From NCBI GenBank assembly GCA_021325635.1, contig JAJPGV010000008.1:62001-126000 (forward strand): DNA of 64,000 bases, read 5' to 3'. This DNA is from Chloroflexota bacterium. GTDB taxonomy: Bacteria > Chloroflexota > JAJPGV01. Position 1 is the first letter of the stretch; every line of letters begins with the position of its first letter. The position numbers were made by a program, and so were the translations under genes. Below are positions 27,725 to 35,014 of this stretch, one piece after another. The notes beneath the pieces were generated by a model, which was not told the DNA's origin, did no database searches, and saw only the letters and a list, made by a program, of their open reading frames with translations.

Positions 27725-28327
27725 ATGCGCACTCCCCTCTTAGCCGCACTGGGCGTTTTGAGCCTGGCCGGCTTTGTCTTCGGCCTGCTGTGGGATGGCG
27801 GTCGCGTCACGGTCCACTTCTACCTGCCGAACTGGGGACCGGTGGTGGCCATAGACCAGGCTTTGTCCCACCAGGACACTCGATCGCCCGTGGCCACCGG
27901 CATGCGCCTGACGATCCCCACGATCGCCGTCGACGCCGTCCTCGAAGACCTACCCGTGGACGCCGACGGCCAATTGCAGACACCCAGCCGCTGGGAAGAC
28001 GCCGGCTGGTATGACAGTGGCCCACGGCCGGGACAGGGGGGAATCGCAGTGGTGGTCGGGCACGTCGACTCCCATACCGGGCCAGCCATATTCTTTCGGC
28101 TTCACGAGCTCAAGGCCGGCGACCCCATCACCGTGAATGAGCCGGATGGGACCTTCGACTTCCGTGTGGCCAGCCTGGCCTCCTACTCGGAGAGCGCTAT
28201 CCCAATGGACCAGATATTCGTCTCCCGCGGACCCAGCAAGCTGGCCCTGCTCACCTGCGCCGGCGACTTCAACCCCTTGACTGGGCGCTACAACGATCGC
28301 CTGGTCGTCATGGCCTCCCGCGCATAA
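27725..28327 (+). CDS. Sortase (class E/F-like transpeptidase)
   Basis: A 200-aa membrane-bound cysteine transpeptidase that links surface proteins to the cell wall or to each other. The N-terminal signal anchor is residues 4-23 (PLLAALGVLSLAGFVFGLLW). The catalytic core has H113 (VVGHVDSHTGPA), C178 (ALLTCAGDF) and R188/R192 (GRYNDRLVV). The TLxTC-type motif and C-terminal RYxxR fit single-anchor sortases of Actinobacteria and Chloroflexi. No canonical LPxTG substrate is in the window, but three repeat proteins with hydrophobic or basic C-termini lie nearby and are the obvious candidates. ATG 27725 is preceded only by a weak AGG. Confidence 0.9.
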   Translation: MRTPLLAALGVLSLAGFVFGLLWDGGRVTVHFYLPNWGPVVAIDQALSHQDTRSPVATGMRLTIPTIAVDAVLEDLPVDADGQLQTPSRWEDAGWYDSGPRPGQGGIAVVVGHVDSHTGPAIFFRLHELKAGDPITVNEPDGTFDFRVASLASYSESAIPMDQIFVSRGPSKLALLTCAGDFNPLTGRYNDRLVVMASRA

Positions 28328-28368
28328 GTCGCGGGCCGCTCAGCCTGACGGCCGCCGCCTCGTCCGCC

Positions 28369-28911
28369 CTAGCAGCCGCTGGTCGCGACGCCGGGACTGC
28401 TGCTCGAGGCGCTGTTCTCGGTAATCACCGTGGTTCCGCCGTCCGAGCTGACGATCGTGGTGGAGCTGTTGAGCCCCGTGGCTGAGACGCTGCCACTGGA
28501 GGCATAGGCCGAGCAGTTGACGGTCGAGCTGACGGACGTGCTCGATGACGATGACGCCGAGCCACCGTCGGCCTCCCAAGAAAAGCGATCTACGTTAAGC
28601 CGCTGCTGGATGCCGAACGGACCGTTGATCCAGGTCTGATATCCGTCGGTGAAGGCAGTCCAATTGTCGGCCTTACGCCAGACCAGCAGACCTCCGGTGG
28701 TGTGCTGATTGGAATCACCCCGGGCGTTGTAGAACTCATCGTCGAGGCATGAGCCCACCCGGCCGGGCAGCGCATCATGCAGCAGCTTGAAGCCAAGCTG
28801 GAAGCCGCATTGTGAAGCCGCGGCCTGAGTCGATGCCGCGCTCGGCGCGAGCAGCATCGCAGCCAGGGCCAGCGGCCCAACCAAGCGCCGGCCAAATCGA
28901 GACGTGTGCAT
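28369..28911 (-). CDS. Small secreted protein with repeat-family C-terminal rung
   Basis: A 180-aa exported protein. ATG 28911 gives a signal peptide (LVGPLALAAMLLAPSAASTQA); the frame is open far upstream, but that part has no coding character. The mature N-terminal domain (about 34-115: GFKLLHDALPGRVGSCLDDE, TTGGLLVWRKADNWTAFTDG, INGPFGIQQRLN) matches, from memory, an uncharacterised domain recurring in secreted Chloroflexi and actinobacterial proteins. The Ser-rich C-terminus contains one rung of the repeat-protein type (ASSGSVSATGLNSSTTIV) and ends in Cys. The gene converges on the sortase with a 41-base gap. Function unknown. Confidence 0.72.
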   Translation of the reverse strand: MHTSRFGRRLVGPLALAAMLLAPSAASTQAAASQCGFQLGFKLLHDALPGRVGSCLDDEFYNARGDSNQHTTGGLLVWRKADNWTAFTDGYQTWINGPFGIQQRLNVDRFSWEADGGSASSSSSTSVSSTVNCSAYASSGSVSATGLNSSTTIVSSDGGTTVITENSASSSSPGVATSGC

Positions 28912-29188
28912 GCCACACAGCGTAGATGCAGAGCTTGGGATGTGACATCGTCCGAAATACCCTATTCCACCTGCCGGCAATACCCGGCGCACGATGGAGC
29001 GGCGATTCGAACCCTGCTCACTGCGGCCGATTTTTACCCTTCGCCGGCCAGCGGCTAACGACGGCCGACGGGCTGGGCACCGATTTTGCGCAAGAGATGC
29101 ACAAACATGAGGCAAACGCATGCGAGCTATTCCAAACGACATAGAGGTTCTTGCGTGGGTCTGGCCTTCGAGCTGAGGCGAAGCTGCC

Positions 29189-29596
29189 GTGCCCACCAAC
29201 GAACGTGATACTCCCAAGGCGCCTATAGCCGGCCACCTCGTCCTGGTCGTCGACGACGACGAGGCCATCGGCGAGCTCATTGCCATGGCCCTGGTCCAAA
29301 CCGGGATATGGGTATCCGTGGCCCACAGCGGACGCGACGCTCTGGAGCGAGCGCGCCAGCACAGGCCCGATCTCGTGGTCCTCGATCTGTCTTTGCCCGA
29401 CGCTACCGGTGAGGCCATTGCCAACAGCCTGCGACGCCGCTGCGGCCCAATGCCGATCGTGCTGGTCTCGGCCCAAGATCGCCCTTCAGTCGCCCGGGCT
29501 GCCGACGCCGTCCACGCCGAACGTTTCTTCACCAAGCCGTTCGACGTCGACGCCCTGGAAAACGCCGTGTCGCAGGTTCTCGCTACCTGCTCTTGA
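29189..29596 (+). CDS. Single-domain CheY-like receiver protein
   Basis: A 135-aa stand-alone receiver. It has the acidic cluster VVDDDEAIGE, phospho-acceptor D66 (LVVLDLSLPDATG), the Ser switch residue in IVLVSAQD and the Lys in FFTKPFD. There is no output domain, so it acts by phosphotransfer or by binding a partner. GTG 29189 has GAGG upstream. No chemotaxis genes are nearby; the adjacent MotB-like gene is on the other strand. Confidence 0.88.
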   Translation: MPTNERDTPKAPIAGHLVLVVDDDEAIGELIAMALVQTGIWVSVAHSGRDALERARQHRPDLVVLDLSLPDATGEAIANSLRRRCGPMPIVLVSAQDRPSVARAADAVHAERFFTKPFDVDALENAVSQVLATCS

Positions 29597-29630
29597 CGGA
29601 AGCGCCTCGCGGCGCCAACGAGCGCGGCGC

Positions 29631-30434
29631 CTACCCGACAGCGGGGTTAGCGGGAGGTTGCGGCGAGTTGCCGCTAAGTGGGAGCGTGAACGGCACGAAG
29701 GGCACGTCCTCGAGCTGCTGGAACACAACCAGCAGGTCAACGCGCCGGTTGAGGGCACGGTTCTCAGCAGAAGTATTCGGCACTACCGGGTCGTATTGGC
29801 CTTTGCTCCACAGCGACAGTCTGTTCTCGGGCAGCTTGTCTCGATCCACCAACACCCGCAGCACCGAGTACGCCCGAGCCTGGCCCATTTGCCAGTTGCT
29901 GGTGAACGCCGAGTTGGTCGCAGCTGGGGGCAGGTCATCGGTATTGCCAATGATCTGGATCTGGTTGGGAAGGCTGTTCAGCGTATCACCCAGCCGCACC
30001 AGCAGGTCGACGCCGGCGGGTTTCAGCGCCGCGGTTCCCGATTGGAACAGGACGTCCGCCTTCAACCGGATGGTCACACCTTGCGCGGCCTGCACCACGG
30101 TGGCCGCGTCTCCTGCGCCGGACGCATTGATCGCACGCTGGAGCTGACTCGCCGCGGACACCTTTGCAGTCTCTACGGACGACAGCACGCGCTGCTGCGC
30201 GTTGCCGTAGGCGACCGACTCACTCAGCGAGGTGGCGTTGAGACCGGCCATGACGTTTTGACTGAACGCCTGATCCAGTGACCCTCGCAGATCCTGGAAG
30301 CGTTTGACGTCGATGATCGAAAAGGAGTACAGGATCACGAAGAAGACCATCAACAGCGTGATGAGGTCGGCATAGGTCAGCAGCCAGCGCTCGCTGCGGT
30401 CCTTTTCCGGGCGCGAGGTTGCCTTGACGGCCAT
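29631..30434 (-). CDS. MotB/OmpA-like peptidoglycan-binding membrane protein (orphan)
   Basis: A 267-aa protein with an N-terminal MotB plug and transmembrane segment (RWLLTYADLITLLMVFFVIL). The Asp in TYADL corresponds to the proton-carrying Asp of flagellar stators. The C-terminal OmpA domain (about 120-245) has the peptidoglycan-contact pattern IQIIGNTDD, ARAYSVLRVLVD and NRALNRRVDLLVV. Flagellar stators need MotA, and none is visible next to this gene or elsewhere in the window, nor is any other flagellar gene. It may serve another energised process or only tether to peptidoglycan. ATG 30434 is preceded by GAGG. Confidence 0.85.
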   Translation of the reverse strand: MAVKATSRPEKDRSERWLLTYADLITLLMVFFVILYSFSIIDVKRFQDLRGSLDQAFSQNVMAGLNATSLSESVAYGNAQQRVLSSVETAKVSAASQLQRAINASGAGDAATVVQAAQGVTIRLKADVLFQSGTAALKPAGVDLLVRLGDTLNSLPNQIQIIGNTDDLPPAATNSAFTSNWQMGQARAYSVLRVLVDRDKLPENRLSLWSKGQYDPVVPNTSAENRALNRRVDLLVVFQQLEDVPFVPFTLPLSGNSPQPPANPAVG

Positions 30435-30597
30435 CCGTCAATGCCTCATTGCTTGTAGCGAGGCCATTTCAGCATCCACTGTAACCCCTTGCACGACTGG
30501 GACCGTCAGGGAACTCACCTAATTGTCGGCGAAAGTCCCTTACCATAATAGAGAAGCAAGCAGCAGTGAAACTGCTTAGCTGGCGGGGGAGCGATCG

Positions 30598-31251
30598 ATG
30601 ACTACCAGTACCTGGGATAGCAGCAGCCGGACCGACCGAAAACGCCAGGCTATTACGGAAGCAGCGCTGACGGCCTTTTCCAGTCGCGGGTTCGTCGCCA
30701 CGACCATGGATGAGGTGGCGGCCGCGGCGAGGGTGTCGAAGCCGACGATCTACAAGCACTTCGGCAACAAGGAGCAGCTGTTCGCCTGGCTCATCCGGCA
30801 TATGGTCGAGTCGTTGGGGGAGCGGCTTCAGCCCGCCTTGGAGGCCTTGCGTCACTGCGATCAGGTCCGTCCAGCTCTGGTCGCACTTGGCCGCACCTGG
30901 ATGGATTTCACCGTGCAAAGGGAGTTCATCGCCATACGAAGGCTCATCATTGGTGAGGCAGCCCGCTTTCCGGACCTCGGAGCGGAATGGTTCGTGCACG
31001 GCCCGGACATCCGCATCAAGCAGCTGGCGGACATCCTCGAAGAGCTGAGTCGGCAGGGCAAGGTGCACGTCAGCCAGCCTCTCCTGGCCGCTCAGCAGTT
31101 CCATGCGCTGGCTGTCGCCGCGGCCAGGAACTTCACCGCCTTCAATCCCGTGGAGCATTTCGACCGCTCGGCGGCCGATCGAGCCATCGTCGCCGGGGTA
31201 GACGTCTTCCTGAACTATTACGGCTTGCCCGGCTCGAATCCCGCACAATAG
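30598..31251 (+). CDS. TetR family transcriptional regulator
   Basis: A 217-aa one-component repressor-type protein. The N-terminal helix-turn-helix (about 18-65) reads ALTAFSSRGFVATTMDEVA and VSKPTIYKHFGNKEQLFAWL. The C-terminal ligand domain resembles TetR proteins of the AefR type (FTVQREFIAIRRLIIGEAAR, FPDLGAEWF). ATG 30598 is preceded by GGGGGAG. A perfect odd palindrome sits 60 bases after its stop (31312-31326), in front of the next gene, and is a likely binding site for this or a related regulator. The ligand is unknown. Confidence 0.9.
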   Translation: MTTSTWDSSSRTDRKRQAITEAALTAFSSRGFVATTMDEVAAAARVSKPTIYKHFGNKEQLFAWLIRHMVESLGERLQPALEALRHCDQVRPALVALGRTWMDFTVQREFIAIRRLIIGEAARFPDLGAEWFVHGPDIRIKQLADILEELSRQGKVHVSQPLLAAQQFHALAVAAARNFTAFNPVEHFDRSAADRAIVAGVDVFLNYYGLPGSNPAQ

Positions 31252-31311
31252 GAGATATTCGCCGGACAATTCCCTCCGGACGGCAGCCAAATGCAGGGGC
31301 TCACCAGATAC

Positions 31312-31326
31312 ACTACACCGTGTAGT
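31312..31326. promoter_or_regulatory. Palindromic operator, TetR type
   Basis: ACTACAC-C-GTGTAGT is a 15-base palindrome with two perfect 7-base arms around one central base. It lies between the TetR gene and the regulator at 31402, about 75 bases before that start codon. Its TACAC/GTGTA core is typical of TetR-family operators. TACACT at its left edge could serve as a -10 box, which would put the operator over the promoter. Confidence 0.65.
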
Positions 31327-31401
31327 AGTCTGGCGCGCCGCTAGCCGGCAGCGCGCCTACAGCCACTGCCCCGTCCGGGGCACACAGAGGGGGCAGGCAG
31401 C

Positions 31402-32031
31402 ATGGTCCGCATCCTGATCGCCGATGATCAGGCAGTACTTAGGATTGGGCTTCGAACGGTATTCGAGCAGACTCCCGAGTTCTCGGTAGTGGGACAGGCT
31501 GCTAACGCGGCCGAGACGCTGGAGCTGGCGGCCGAGCTGCTGCCGGACATCGTGCTGATGGAGGCCTTCCTACCGGACAGAACAGGCGCGGAGACCTGCC
31601 GATCCATCCTCTCGGCGCATCCCCAGATGCGGGTCATCATCTTGACCGCCCATCCCGACGACCGGGCCATGGCCGCTGCAGTCGAAGCCGGCGCCGCCGC
31701 CTACCTGTTGAAGCAGTTGGATCCCGCATTGCTCATCCAGGCTGTACGCACCGTCGTTGACGGTGGGTCCGTGTTCGAAACCCCGGCCGAAGGGGCTGCT
31801 GCAAGTCCCCCCGCGGAATCCGAGCTCGATCCTTTGAGCGTGCTGTCCGACCAGGAGCAGAAGATTCTGATGCTCATCGCCTCCGGAAAGACCAACCGTG
31901 AGATCGCGGCCGGCACCGGGCTCAGCGTGCACACGGTGAAGACCTACGTGAGTCAGATCTTCCGCAAGCTGCACCTGGCTCGCCGCGCCGAGGCTGCCGC
32001 TCTCGTCGCCCGTGTGCGAGGCAGCCGCTAG
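31402..32031 (+). CDS. LuxR-type response regulator with Glu in place of the phospho-acceptor Asp
   Basis: A 209-aa NarL/FixJ-like protein. The receiver has the acidic pair in IADDQAVLRIG and the Lys in YLLKQLDP, but the phospho-acceptor position is E54 (DIVLMEAFLPDRTG) where the family has Asp. The HTH (about 140-205) reads LSDQEQKILMLIASGKTNRE and LSVHTVKTYVSQIFRKL. Glu at this site often mimics phosphorylation, so the protein may be constitutively active or controlled only by its amount. Its promoter lies next to the TetR-type palindrome, which would fit transcriptional control. No kinase is adjacent. ATG 31402 has a G-rich Shine-Dalgarno upstream. Confidence 0.9.
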   Translation: MVRILIADDQAVLRIGLRTVFEQTPEFSVVGQAANAAETLELAAELLPDIVLMEAFLPDRTGAETCRSILSAHPQMRVIILTAHPDDRAMAAAVEAGAAAYLLKQLDPALLIQAVRTVVDGGSVFETPAEGAAASPPAESELDPLSVLSDQEQKILMLIASGKTNREIAAGTGLSVHTVKTYVSQIFRKLHLARRAEAAALVARVRGSR

Positions 32032-33298
32032 CGCACAGTCCGCTCCAGCCACACGTTTCCGGGAGGCGACAATAGCGTCCGACGTGGCGCGCTCTGCAGG
32101 AACTTCGGAACTAACGACCGAGCAACAATTCGAGACCGTCCTGCATGGTGGCCGCGTGCTGACCGCCGCGGGCTGGCGGCGGACCGACGTCGGCATTGCC
32201 GGCGGTAGGATCGCCGCCCTCGGCAGGGACCTGGCGGCCCACTCCGAGCAGGACGTCCGAGGAGCGCGTCTGCTTCCCGGGTTCATCGACGTGCACGTTC
32301 ATGGAGCCGGAGGCTTCGACGTGGGAGCCGGGACTGAAGCCATCCGCGCGTTGGCCGCGGTTCTTCCACAGATGGGCGTTACGTCGTTCTTACCCACCCT
32401 GGCGGCGAGCAGCAGCGAGCAGACGCGCGAATTCCTCGACACCGTGCGGCAAGCAGCCACTGCCCCGGCGGTAGGACAGGCCGAGGTGCTGGGCGCCCAT
32501 CTCGAGGGGCCTTTCGTCAACCCCGCATACTGTGGCGCGCTGCCGGCCGAGCACATACGCCCGCCATCCGTTCGCGAGATCGAGGATTGGCTGGCCGGCG
32601 ACGCGAGCTGCCTGCGCCGCGTAACGCTCGCGCCCGAGCTCCACGGAGCCGAGCCGGCCATCCGCCGGCTGGTCCGGGAGGGGGTCCAGGTATCGCTGGG
32701 CCACAGCGAAGCCAGCTTCGAGCAAGCGCAGGACGCCGCGCGCTGGGGGGCGTCCTCGGTGACCCACATGTTCAACGCCATGCGTCCCTTTCATCACCGC
32801 CAGCCCGGGCTGGCAGGAGCCGGCCTGGCCGGGCCAACGGTGACGTGCGAGCTGATTGCCGACGGTCGGCACGTTCATCCCGCCGCGGCTATGGCGCTGA
32901 TAAAGGCTCGGGGTCCCGAGCGCGTGGCCATTGTCTCCGACGGCCTGCCTGCCATGGGCTTACCCGCCGGACGTTATGACTGGCTCGGCCGCGAGGTCAC
33001 CTCCGACGGCTCCTGCGTGCGGCTGATGGACGGCACGCTGGCCGGCAGTGCAACGAGCCTAGCCGGCGCCCTCACGAACCTCCTGAGCTGGGGCTGCAGT
33101 CTACACCCCGCCGCGACAATGCTGTCCGACAGCGGCGCCCGACTGGCGGGGGTAAGTCCCCGCAAAGGGACGCTGGCGCCGGGCGCCGATGCTGACATCC
33201 TTGTCCTGGATGACGATCTCCAACTCGTCGCTACCTACTGCCGCGGACGGCTCGCCTACCACCGTCTTCACCATCGGACACAGCACCCGTCCCGCTGA
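32012..33298 (+). CDS. nagA: N-acetylglucosamine-6-phosphate deacetylase
   Basis: Removes acetate from GlcNAc-6-P in amino-sugar recycling. The amidohydrolase barrel has HVHGAGGFD after the entry strand, the metal-ligand Glu in GAHLEGPFVNP, the His ligands in VSLGHSEAS and THMFNAMRP, and the catalytic Asp in AIVSDGLPAMG. The C-terminal sandwich has GTLAPGADADILVLDDD. The frame opens at GTG 32012, overlapping the previous gene by 20 bases; the conserved domain begins near residue 40, so a start around GTG 32084 is also possible. A GGGAGG lies between the two. No GlcN-6-P deaminase is in view. It could recycle cell-wall sugars. Confidence 0.9.
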   Translation: MCEAAASAQSAPATRFREATIASDVARSAGTSELTTEQQFETVLHGGRVLTAAGWRRTDVGIAGGRIAALGRDLAAHSEQDVRGARLLPGFIDVHVHGAGGFDVGAGTEAIRALAAVLPQMGVTSFLPTLAASSSEQTREFLDTVRQAATAPAVGQAEVLGAHLEGPFVNPAYCGALPAEHIRPPSVREIEDWLAGDASCLRRVTLAPELHGAEPAIRRLVREGVQVSLGHSEASFEQAQDAARWGASSVTHMFNAMRPFHHRQPGLAGAGLAGPTVTCELIADGRHVHPAAAMALIKARGPERVAIVSDGLPAMGLPAGRYDWLGREVTSDGSCVRLMDGTLAGSATSLAGALTNLLSWGCSLHPAATMLSDSGARLAGVSPRKGTLAPGADADILVLDDDLQLVATYCRGRLAYHRLHHRTQHPSR

Positions 33299-33803
33299 CG
33301 AGCTCGTAGAGCTGCTCCAACGCCATGGCGTCGAGGTACTCGTCGATACTCGCGGCGTTCCCCTGTCCCGGCACAATCCGCAGTTCAATGCCGCGACGCT
33401 GGCACCCTTCTTAGCCGAACGCGGACTGGAGTACCTGCACCAGCCTCTGCTCTCCGGACGGCGCAAGCCTCGACCGGACTCCCCCAATAGCGCATGGGAG
33501 CACCCCAGCTTTCGCGGCTATGCCGATTACATGCTGACCCCGGACTTCGAACGCGGCATCCAGGCGCTCGAGCAGCTCGCTAGGCTGCGAGCCTGCGCGG
33601 TCATGTGCGCTGAGCTGGCCTGGTGGCGCTGCCATAGGCGCCTCATCGCCGACCGCTTGGCGGTAGATGGCTTTACCGTGCTCCACATCTTCGGGCCGCG
33701 CCAGCAACCCTATCCGCACCGAACCTCCCCGGGCCTCATGGTCACAAACGGCCGGATCAGCTATCCCACCGTGCAGCCCAGCCTGTTCCCCAACAGCCCG
33801 TAG
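33210..33803 (+). CDS. DUF488 family protein
   Basis: A protein of about 197 aa and unknown biochemical role. It has the family signatures FTIGHSTRPADELVELL near the start, VLVDTRGVPLSRHNPQF, and the Cys-Glu...Cys-His-Arg motif CAELAWWRCHRRLIADRL. The frame opens at ATG 33189; ATG 33210 is closer to the conserved domain. Either way the start lies inside the end of nagA in another frame, so translation is probably coupled. The conserved Cys, Glu and His suggest an enzymatic or metal/nucleic-acid function, but none is established. Confidence 0.82.
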   Translation: MTISNSSLPTAADGSPTTVFTIGHSTRPADELVELLQRHGVEVLVDTRGVPLSRHNPQFNAATLAPFLAERGLEYLHQPLLSGRRKPRPDSPNSAWEHPSFRGYADYMLTPDFERGIQALEQLARLRACAVMCAELAWWRCHRRLIADRLAVDGFTVLHIFGPRQQPYPHRTSPGLMVTNGRISYPTVQPSLFPNSP

Positions 33804-33862
33804 CCAACGGCTCAGGCTCATCCCCGTCTGTCATTCTCATTTTCCCCAATACACTTCGGGTC

Positions 33863-34231
33863 ATGCCCCCCGCACAATCAACCCGCCGCACGCCACCGCC
33901 GCGCAGGAAGATCCTGTGGCTGCGCGCCGGCCCAATCTTCATCGCCATGATGGCCGGACTGCTGTTGACCCAGCTCTACGTATCGCCACAGTTTGTGGGC
34001 AACCCCATCATCGGCCCCGGATCGATCGGTCCCAGTATCATCACCGGTCTGCTCGGCGCGCTGCTCATCGCCCGTTTCGCGACCCTTCAGCCGCCACCTC
34101 CGCCGAGCAAGACGCAGCAGCGCAAGCAGGCAGCCGCGGCGGCCAGGGCGAAGCGTCCCAAAGACGATGCGGAGGAAACCGCCGAACCGCTCCCAACGCC
34201 TGCCTCACGACGGCGGACACGCCGCCGTTAG
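33863..34231 (+). CDS. Small two-span membrane protein
   Basis: A 122-aa protein of unknown function. A basic N-terminus (RRTPPPRRK) precedes two hydrophobic segments (AGPIFIAMMAGLLLTQLYV and IGPSIITGLLGALLIARF) joined by a short Gly/Pro/Asn loop (GNPIIGPGSIGPS). The C-terminal half is cytoplasmic-looking, Ala/Lys/Pro-rich and ends in RRRTRRR. No family is recognised. Codon use matches neighbouring genes and the gene has its own ATG in a 60-base gap. Confidence 0.65.
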   Translation: MPPAQSTRRTPPPRRKILWLRAGPIFIAMMAGLLLTQLYVSPQFVGNPIIGPGSIGPSIITGLLGALLIARFATLQPPPPPSKTQQRKQAAAAARAKRPKDDAEETAEPLPTPASRRRTRRR

Positions 34232-34344
34232 CCGAGACGTCTGACCGTCCGCCCTTGCGCCGGGACCTTGCTGAGCTAGACTTCAAAAAGTGAAGCAATG
34301 AAGGCGCGGCCTTCCCTATCCGTCCGCTCCCAGCCCGAAGTGGC

Positions 34345-34992
34345 ATGAAAGGCTACGGGCAGTACTGCCCAATAGCGCGCACGCTGGACCTGCTTGGCGA
34401 CAAGTGGACCTTGCTGATTGTGCGCGAGCTGCTGCGCGGCAAGCAGCGTTTCCGCGACATCGAAGCCGGCCTGCCCGGCATTCCGCCCAACCTGCTGTCG
34501 GACCGGCTCAAGGTCCTGGAACAATCCAGCGTCATTACGCGGGAGTACTTCCGTGAGCTGCCCCCACGCGTGGAGTACTCGCTCACGGAGCGCGGTCGGG
34601 ACCTGGAGCCGCTGCTCGAGGCCATCGCCGGCTGGGGCATGCGCTACATGATGGACAGCGACGTGCCGTGCGCCCACGTAGACCTGGAACTGTTCTTCTT
34701 CCATCTGCCCCGGTTCTTCTGCGCCGACAAAGCCAAGGGCATAACGGGCGTGGTGGAGGTGGCCCTCGAAGGTGAAGGTGGCGGCACATGGTGGGTGAGC
34801 CTGGAAGACGGCTGCTGCTCTGTCCACAAGGAGCCCGCGACCTTCCCGGCCGCCAGGATCGCGTGCGACGTCGACACGTGGGTGGAATTGATGGCCGTCC
34901 ATCGCGATCCGGTGAAGCTGGCCGCATCCGTCCGGATCGAAGGCGATGCCAGTCTGGCCCGGAGCTTCGGCTCGTTCTTCTGCCGGCAGTAA
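34345..34992 (+). CDS. HxlR family regulator fused to an SCP2-like domain
   Basis: A 215-aa regulator. The N-terminal winged helix (about 1-105) is HxlR-type: YCPIARTLDLLGDKWTLLI, LLRGKQRFRDIEAGLPGIPP, LLSDRLKVLEQ, with the wing at RVEYSLTERGRDLEPLL. C8 in QYCP is the position used for redox or electrophile sensing in this family. Residues about 130-210 resemble a sterol-carrier (SCP2) ligand pocket (WWVSLEDGCCSVHKEP, ARIACDVDTWVELMA). The fusion suggests a hydrophobic small-molecule sensor. It converges on the lipoprotein gene at 35015 with a 22-base gap. Confidence 0.85.
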   Translation: MKGYGQYCPIARTLDLLGDKWTLLIVRELLRGKQRFRDIEAGLPGIPPNLLSDRLKVLEQSSVITREYFRELPPRVEYSLTERGRDLEPLLEAIAGWGMRYMMDSDVPCAHVDLELFFFHLPRFFCADKAKGITGVVEVALEGEGGGTWWVSLEDGCCSVHKEPATFPAARIACDVDTWVELMAVHRDPVKLAASVRIEGDASLARSFGSFFCRQ

Positions 34993-35014
34993 GCTAACGC
35001 CCCTCGGGCCGGCG

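Noticed and set aside
28912-29535. N-terminal extension of the small secreted protein (frame open to 29535)
   Set aside because: The extension is Arg/Ser/Trp-rich with no domain and runs antisense through the CheY-like gene. A signal peptide begins at the ATG at 28911.
30469-31290. 273-aa minus-strand frame opposite the TetR gene
   Set aside because: It is fully antisense to a clear TetR protein and has no recognisable motif.
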